Assembly (NCBI GenBank): GCA_050050435.1
Contig: JASFUE010000116.1
Location: forward strand, 1-9,397
Source: SG8-40 sp050050435
GTDB taxonomy: Bacteria; Pseudomonadota; Gammaproteobacteria; Burkholderiales; Eutrophovitaceae
Length of the DNA: 9,397 nt
Direction of reading: 5' to 3'
This document shows, in pieces, positions 6,158 to 9,397 of this stretch. The notes beneath the pieces were generated by a model. That model saw nothing but the letters and a program-made list of their open reading frames with translations, was not told the origin of the DNA and made no database searches. Position 1 is the first letter of the stretch. Every line of letters starts with the position of its first letter. The translations under genes and the position numbers were made by a program.

Positions 6158-6949
6158 ATGACAAAAACATTACTGCAAGTCGAAATTGCCGATGGCGTAG
6201 CGCTGGTCACGCTGAACAATCCGCCGATGAATCTGGTCTCCGTCGATTTGACGCGGCAGTTGCACGCGACATTGGACGACCTGGAGCACGACAAGAGGGT
6301 GAGGGTACTGGTGCTCAGCGGAGCCAACCCGGATGCGCGGGCCTTCTGTGCCGGGTCCGACGTCAAGGAATTCCCGGATTACATGACGCCGGGCTCGGTG
6401 CTCGAAAAGAAACTGGTATTCGAAAACAAGACCTACGACAAGCTCGATGATTTCCCCAAGCCAACCATTGCTGCCGTGAACGGTCTGGCCTACGGTGGCG
6501 GGCTGGAGCTGGCGGTGTGCTGCGACATCATCGTCGCGGCTGACACAGCGCGTCTGGCATTGCCGGAGATCAAACTGGGCATATTCCCGGCGACCGGCGG
6601 CACTTATCGGGTGCCACGGCGCGTTGGCGTCGGCCGCTCGAAAATCATGATGTTCACAGGTGAGCCACTCGACGCCAGCACGGCAAAGGAATGGGGGCTG
6701 GTCGAACAGGTGGTGCCGGCGCAAGACCTCCTGGACACCGCCTTGACACTGGCACGCACCATAGCGAAAGGGCCTGCCAACTCGCTGAAACTGTGCAAGC
6801 AGGCCATCGACGAATCGTTGAAGTCCGACCGTGACACGGCAATCGATCACATGCTCAAACTCAGCGACGAGGCATTCTGTACCGACGAATGCAAGGAAGG
6901 CGTGCGGGCTTTTCTGGGCAAAGAAACACCGCAGTTCCCTTGCGCATAA
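6158..6949 (+). CDS. Enoyl-CoA hydratase/isomerase (crotonase family)
   Basis: This 263-residue crotonase-fold protein has the standard family length. The first oxyanion-hole segment is ARAFCAGSDVKEF (60-72) and the second is GLAYGGGLELAVCCDI (109-124). Glu117 (in GGGLELA) and Glu137 (in LPEIKLG) are 20 residues apart, exactly as the two catalytic glutamates of rat enoyl-CoA hydratase (144 and 164), so it is probably a true hydratase, not a dehydrogenation or hydrolysis variant. Its typical substrate is a trans-2-enoyl-CoA. The start is ATG 6158 with GAGGAGA at 6144-6150; an upstream frame reaching 6095 would add 21 unrelated residues. It is divergent from the MaoC/CoA-transferase pair and convergent with the next gene, with a 36-nt gap. 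A role in the same acyl-CoA pathway is inferred from position only. Confidence 0.94.
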   Translation: MTKTLLQVEIADGVALVTLNNPPMNLVSVDLTRQLHATLDDLEHDKRVRVLVLSGANPDARAFCAGSDVKEFPDYMTPGSVLEKKLVFENKTYDKLDDFPKPTIAAVNGLAYGGGLELAVCCDIIVAADTARLALPEIKLGIFPATGGTYRVPRRVGVGRSKIMMFTGEPLDASTAKEWGLVEQVVPAQDLLDTALTLARTIAKGPANSLKLCKQAIDESLKSDRDTAIDHMLKLSDEAFCTDECKEGVRAFLGKETPQFPCA

Positions 6950-6985
6950 GCCGCCGCCTATGAAGTTGAGCCAGGGAGCGTTGCT

Positions 6986-8311
6986 TTACCTTATGTACGC
7001 TTTCCAGGTTGCGTCGACTGGCGGGAAGCTCGCGGAGAGGGCGGCGCACTGCGGCGTGGAACGGGTCGCCGGATCATATTTCACATCCAGATGGGTGGCA
7101 TCGGCCATGCGCAACAACAGCGTGTCATAACCGCCTGCGTGACTGAGGTCATAACAAACCGTTGTACCCGGCCCGATATTTTCGGGGTCGGGGTTGACTA
7201 CGGCAACAAGTGACCGATCCATATTGACACGGAACGGATTCGCAATTTGTGGTGCGCTCACCGGTGGCGTCCAGGTGGATGGATCCAACAAGGCCAGGCT
7301 CGGCGTGGTGCTGCCTCCAGCGGCATTGCCGATACCGATCTGGACCTGGTCTGAATTCCGGTTGAGCGGAATGATGCTCAGCGCTGCCGCTTCGTAGTCC
7401 ATCACCACGGTTGGCAACGCGTCCAGGACTGGATTGAACCATGCGCCACGTAGTTTCCCGGGCTTATCCCAACCGATGATGCCGCAGCTTGCAGTCGTAG
7501 AGTCGAGCTTGGCACGCCAGGCCGATTGCAACCCCGTGCTGCTATCCATGTAATCGATGAAGCAGGCACCGTTGAACATTTTGTTACCGGTGTTATAGAT
7601 CGACAGATCAACGCCGCTCAACACGGGAAAGAGCGGTGCATAATCACTGTAGGTCGGATAGCGATTGGGGGCCATATTGGCGAAGACGCCGTTGACGTAG
7701 CGCGTATCCACGATGCCGATATCCCATGCGTTGGAATAATCTTTGGTGATCCCCAACTGGTCACCGGCCGCAAGCGATAGTTTGGGAGGGCCGCCGCGCT
7801 GTCCGAGAAACATCAGCCATGGACCGCTACCACTCCCTCCAAGGTCAAGCCATGCGGCACTATGTGTGGTGAGATGCGTGTCGATGGCGGGACTCAGGCC
7901 ATGAAGATGATCGAAGTAGGAATGGACGCTGCAGGAATGTTCGACAAAGAGTTGGTAATCGAAATCGGGGCGTCCCGGCACTTGCTGTCGAAACAGCATG
8001 AACAATTCACCATCGGCCATGTTATGGACCGGATAACTGCTCAGCCCGCCTCTCAATGGACGCGGGTAAGTCAGATACATGTGATCGACTGAAAGGACGT
8101 GCATCCCGCCGGGGTTGAGGTTACCAAGCGGAATGACCGAATCGATATTGTCGATATCCGTTGGCGGCGCGGTCAGCAAACCTGCGGACACGGCTAGATC
8201 CCGCTCACAAGGGATAAGCGTCGGGACCGGGATATAAGGCGGCAGCACATAGACAATGATGACCGCCGCACCGATCAGCAACCCCAATAGCCAGAATATT
8301 CTTTTCATCAT
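6986..8311 (-). CDS. Membrane-anchored protein with degenerate M23/LytM-like domain
   Basis: This is a 441-residue protein of no certain function. Residues 4-23 form one hydrophobic segment after Met-Met-Lys-Arg, so it is either an N-terminally anchored periplasmic protein or has an uncleaved signal. Parts recall secreted M23-like proteins: LGNLNPGGMHVLSVDHMYL (62-80, with His71, Asp76, His77), DYQLFVEHSCSVHSYFDHLH (118-137, with His125, His135, His137), then AAGDQLGI (181-188) and AWDIGIVD (195-202) where active M23 enzymes carry HLH. The missing HLH suggests no zinc peptidase activity. Cys127, Cys249, Cys276 and others may form disulfides. The C-terminal third (about 300-441) I do not recognise. 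Two start codons are adjacent (8309-8311 and 8306-8308); AAGG at 8317-8320 is better spaced for the second. It is a single-gene unit opposed to both neighbours. Confidence 0.85.
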   Translation of the reverse strand: MMKRIFWLLGLLIGAAVIIVYVLPPYIPVPTLIPCERDLAVSAGLLTAPPTDIDNIDSVIPLGNLNPGGMHVLSVDHMYLTYPRPLRGGLSSYPVHNMADGELFMLFRQQVPGRPDFDYQLFVEHSCSVHSYFDHLHGLSPAIDTHLTTHSAAWLDLGGSGSGPWLMFLGQRGGPPKLSLAAGDQLGITKDYSNAWDIGIVDTRYVNGVFANMAPNRYPTYSDYAPLFPVLSGVDLSIYNTGNKMFNGACFIDYMDSSTGLQSAWRAKLDSTTASCGIIGWDKPGKLRGAWFNPVLDALPTVVMDYEAAALSIIPLNRNSDQVQIGIGNAAGGSTTPSLALLDPSTWTPPVSAPQIANPFRVNMDRSLVAVVNPDPENIGPGTTVCYDLSHAGGYDTLLLRMADATHLDVKYDPATRSTPQCAALSASFPPVDATWKAYIR

Positions 8312-8495
8312 TGGTGCCTTATGGCGCGAACGATAACAAGCTATATGAAGTTATCAAGCGGCGCCAGTTGCTCTGGGTGGCCTCGCAACATGCATTATCG
8401 AAATTTTAGTAATGTAGTGGATTGTGCATAGTTGGAAAAATTCTGGAAATCATGCTCGAACTCGTGTCGAGTCGCTGTCCTAACGGCTCGCGAAT
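8312..8495. promoter_or_regulatory. Divergent intergenic region upstream of M23-like and VOC genes
   Basis: This 184-nt gap separates the minus-strand M23-like gene from the plus-strand VOC gene and so holds both promoters. The middle (about 8395-8450) is visibly AT-rich compared with its surroundings. Its left part holds the minus-strand promoter and inverted repeat listed separately. Near the right end, CTCGA (8455-8459) and TCGAG (8467-8471) form a 5-nt inverted repeat. I could not identify a clear -35/-10 pair for the plus-strand gene. Confidence 0.45.
8330..8357 (-). promoter_or_regulatory. Candidate sigma70 promoter with overlapping inverted repeat
   Basis: On the minus strand, TTGATA (8352-8357, five of six consensus) and TATCGT (8330-8335, four of six) are separated by 16 nt, and transcription would begin about 10 nt before the M23-like start codons, just ahead of AAGG at 8317-8320. 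A perfect 6-nt inverted repeat, GATAAC (8332-8337) and GTTATC (8350-8355), covers both promoter elements and could be an operator. Part of the symmetry comes from the promoter hexamers themselves, so chance cannot be excluded. Confidence 0.35.
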
Positions 8496-8903
8496 ATGAT
8501 TCATATCTGCGAAATTGACCATCTCGTTCTGCGCGTGGTTGACCTCGATCGCATGCTTCACTTCTATTGCGACGTGCTCGGCTGCAACGTGGAACGGCGT
8601 CAGGACAAGATCGGTCTGATCCAGCTTCGCGCCGGCGCATCCCTGATCGACCTCGTTCCTGTGGATGGCGAACTCGGCCGGGCCGGTGGGGCCGCGCCGG
8701 AAAAGGATGCACGCAACCTCGACCACTTCTGTCTACGGGTCGATCCATTCAACGAGCAGGCGATTCGCAATCATCTGGCCGCCTTCGGAATCGAGGCTGG
8801 CCCGGTCGCTTCACGCTACGGCGCCCGTGGCTCGGGACCTTCGATCTACATCACCGATCCGGAAGGCAACGTCGTCGAACTCAAAGGCCCTGCCAAAGCC
8901 TAA
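8496..8903 (+). CDS. VOC superfamily (glyoxalase/bleomycin-resistance fold) protein
   Basis: This 135-residue protein has the two beta-alpha-beta-beta-beta modules of the vicinal oxygen chelate fold. Module one runs from IDHLVLRVVDLDRMLHFYCD (7-26) to ASLIDLVP (48-55); module two runs from NLDHFCLRV (74-82) to YITDPEGNVVELKG (118-131). Candidate metal ligands are His9, Asp52 or a nearby residue, His77 and Glu128, so a metal-dependent lyase, isomerase or dioxygenase-like role is possible, but the substrate cannot be read. The ATG at 8496 is fixed by an in-frame TAA at 8481-8483 with no other start codon in between. No Shine-Dalgarno sequence is visible upstream. The gene is followed by a 152-nt gap with a hairpin and then the GTG-initiated gene at the window edge. 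Confidence 0.92.
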   Translation: MIHICEIDHLVLRVVDLDRMLHFYCDVLGCNVERRQDKIGLIQLRAGASLIDLVPVDGELGRAGGAAPEKDARNLDHFCLRVDPFNEQAIRNHLAAFGIEAGPVASRYGARGSGPSIYITDPEGNVVELKGPAKA

Positions 8904-8915
8904 TCCCGAAATGCC

Positions 8916-8934
8916 CGTGGCGGTCCGGGCCACG
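8916..8934 (+). terminator. Candidate hairpin after the VOC gene
   Basis: CGTGGC (8916-8921) and GCCACG (8929-8934) form a perfect GC-rich 6-bp stem with a 7-nt loop, starting 12 nt after the VOC stop codon. The position suits a terminator, but no T-tract follows, so termination might be weak or need Rho. The rest of the 8904-9055 gap contains no further open gene that I can support. Confidence 0.3.
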
Positions 8935-9055
8935 CCGTCCTGCAATGGGTGTAACGGCAGGTTCCGGATCAGTGGCAGACTACGACTTTGCGTTGCCGGC
9001 GCGGCAGCGAAAACCAACTGGCCGAACCGAACCGTTTGCAGAAGGAAGTCAACAA

Positions 9056-9397
9056 GTGCCAATAATCGAGCGAGACCCGTGGCGAAACCAGTATTTCGAA
9101 AAGGTTTCCTGCCCGGATGATGTGCTGATCCCGACTGATGACGAACATGCCTACGAACTGTATCCGGAACATCGCTGGATCTATAACAAGCTGCTGATCT
9201 GCGACACCCAGGGCATTCATGGTGCGCCTCATGGCGTGCCGCCGAAACAGTATCCGGTCTTCAGCAAACCAATCTACAACCTGGCCGGAATGGGCGTTGG
9301 CGGTCACGTTATTTCGAATGCCGAGGAAATGATGGTTCACAGCGCCGCCGGCCACATGTGGATGGAAATGATGAGCGGGGATCATGTCAGTACCGAT
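9056..9397 (+). CDS. Uncharacterised protein, N-terminal part, possibly ATP-grasp-like (3' end outside window)
   Basis: A frame of 114 codons is open from GTG 9056 to the window edge, with AAGGA at 9042-9046, 9 nt before the start. The protein begins VPIIERDPWRNQYFEKVSC. I do not recognise a named family with certainty. The order of motifs resembles an ATP-grasp preATP/ATP region: HRWIYNKLLICDTQGIHGAP (39-58) like the helix and linker before the fold, YPVFSKPIYNLAGMGVGG (66-83) like the strand with the ATP-binding lysine and the Gly-rich loop, and GHMWMEMMSGDHVSTD (99-114) like the strand carrying hinge residues. Lys72 would be the ATP-contacting lysine. This is inference from pattern only; the catalytic Mg-binding part would lie beyond the window. 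It could be transcribed with the VOC gene despite the hairpin between them. Confidence 0.8.
   Translation, partial: MPIIERDPWRNQYFEKVSCPDDVLIPTDDEHAYELYPEHRWIYNKLLICDTQGIHGAPHGVPPKQYPVFSKPIYNLAGMGVGGHVISNAEEMMVHSAAGHMWMEMMSGDHVSTD

Noticed and set aside
1..9397. Search for tRNA, CRISPR arrays, insertion sequences and long direct repeats
   Set aside because: Reading the window by eye I saw no repeated spacer pattern, no transposase-like protein and no terminal repeats; gene content is continuous with ordinary intergenic gaps. A tRNA scan was not possible here.

Overview
The window looks like chromosomal DNA of a marine or otherwise salt-exposed Gram-negative bacterium, probably a proteobacterium. 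The reasons are a moderately GC-rich composition (judged by eye, not counted), densely packed genes with 4-bp ATGA overlaps, an ectoine/hydroxyectoine locus, and several CoA-metabolism genes of types common in marine proteobacteria. The genus cannot be named from the sequence. I see no tRNA, rRNA, CRISPR array, transposase or other mobile element.

Positions 1-4308 (+ strand) hold a compatible-solute cluster: the 3' end of ectC (ectoine synthase), ectD (ectoine 5-hydroxylase), then a complete ABC importer of the Ehu type in the order ehuB (binding protein), ehuC and ehuD (permeases), ehuA (ATPase). The last three genes overlap or nearly abut, so they are probably co-translated. Synthesis, hydroxylation and uptake of ectoines therefore sit in one transcriptional direction. 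No ectoine hydrolase or deacetylase gene (eut/doe) lies in the window, so osmoprotection and recapture of leaked solute is a more natural reading than growth on ectoine, although the flanks are not visible. EhuB carries a lipoprotein signal instead of an ordinary signal peptide.

Positions 4354-6949 hold a CoA-metabolism module. A MaoC-fold hydratase and a class III (CaiB/BaiF) CoA-transferase form a minus-strand pair with a 4-bp overlap. A crotonase-type enoyl-CoA hydratase is transcribed divergently from a shared 164-nt gap. Together they could activate an organic acid by CoA transfer and hydrate or dehydrate the acyl-CoA; the substrate is unknown.

Positions 6986-8311 (- strand) hold a 441-residue membrane-anchored protein that resembles a degenerate M23/LytM-like domain. 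Its upstream gap has a plausible promoter overlapped by an inverted repeat. Positions 8496-8903 (+) hold a small VOC/glyoxalase-fold protein without a visible ribosome binding site. At the right edge, 9056-9397 (+) is the start of a GTG-initiated gene, cut by the window, whose N-terminal part has a pattern reminiscent of ATP-grasp proteins.
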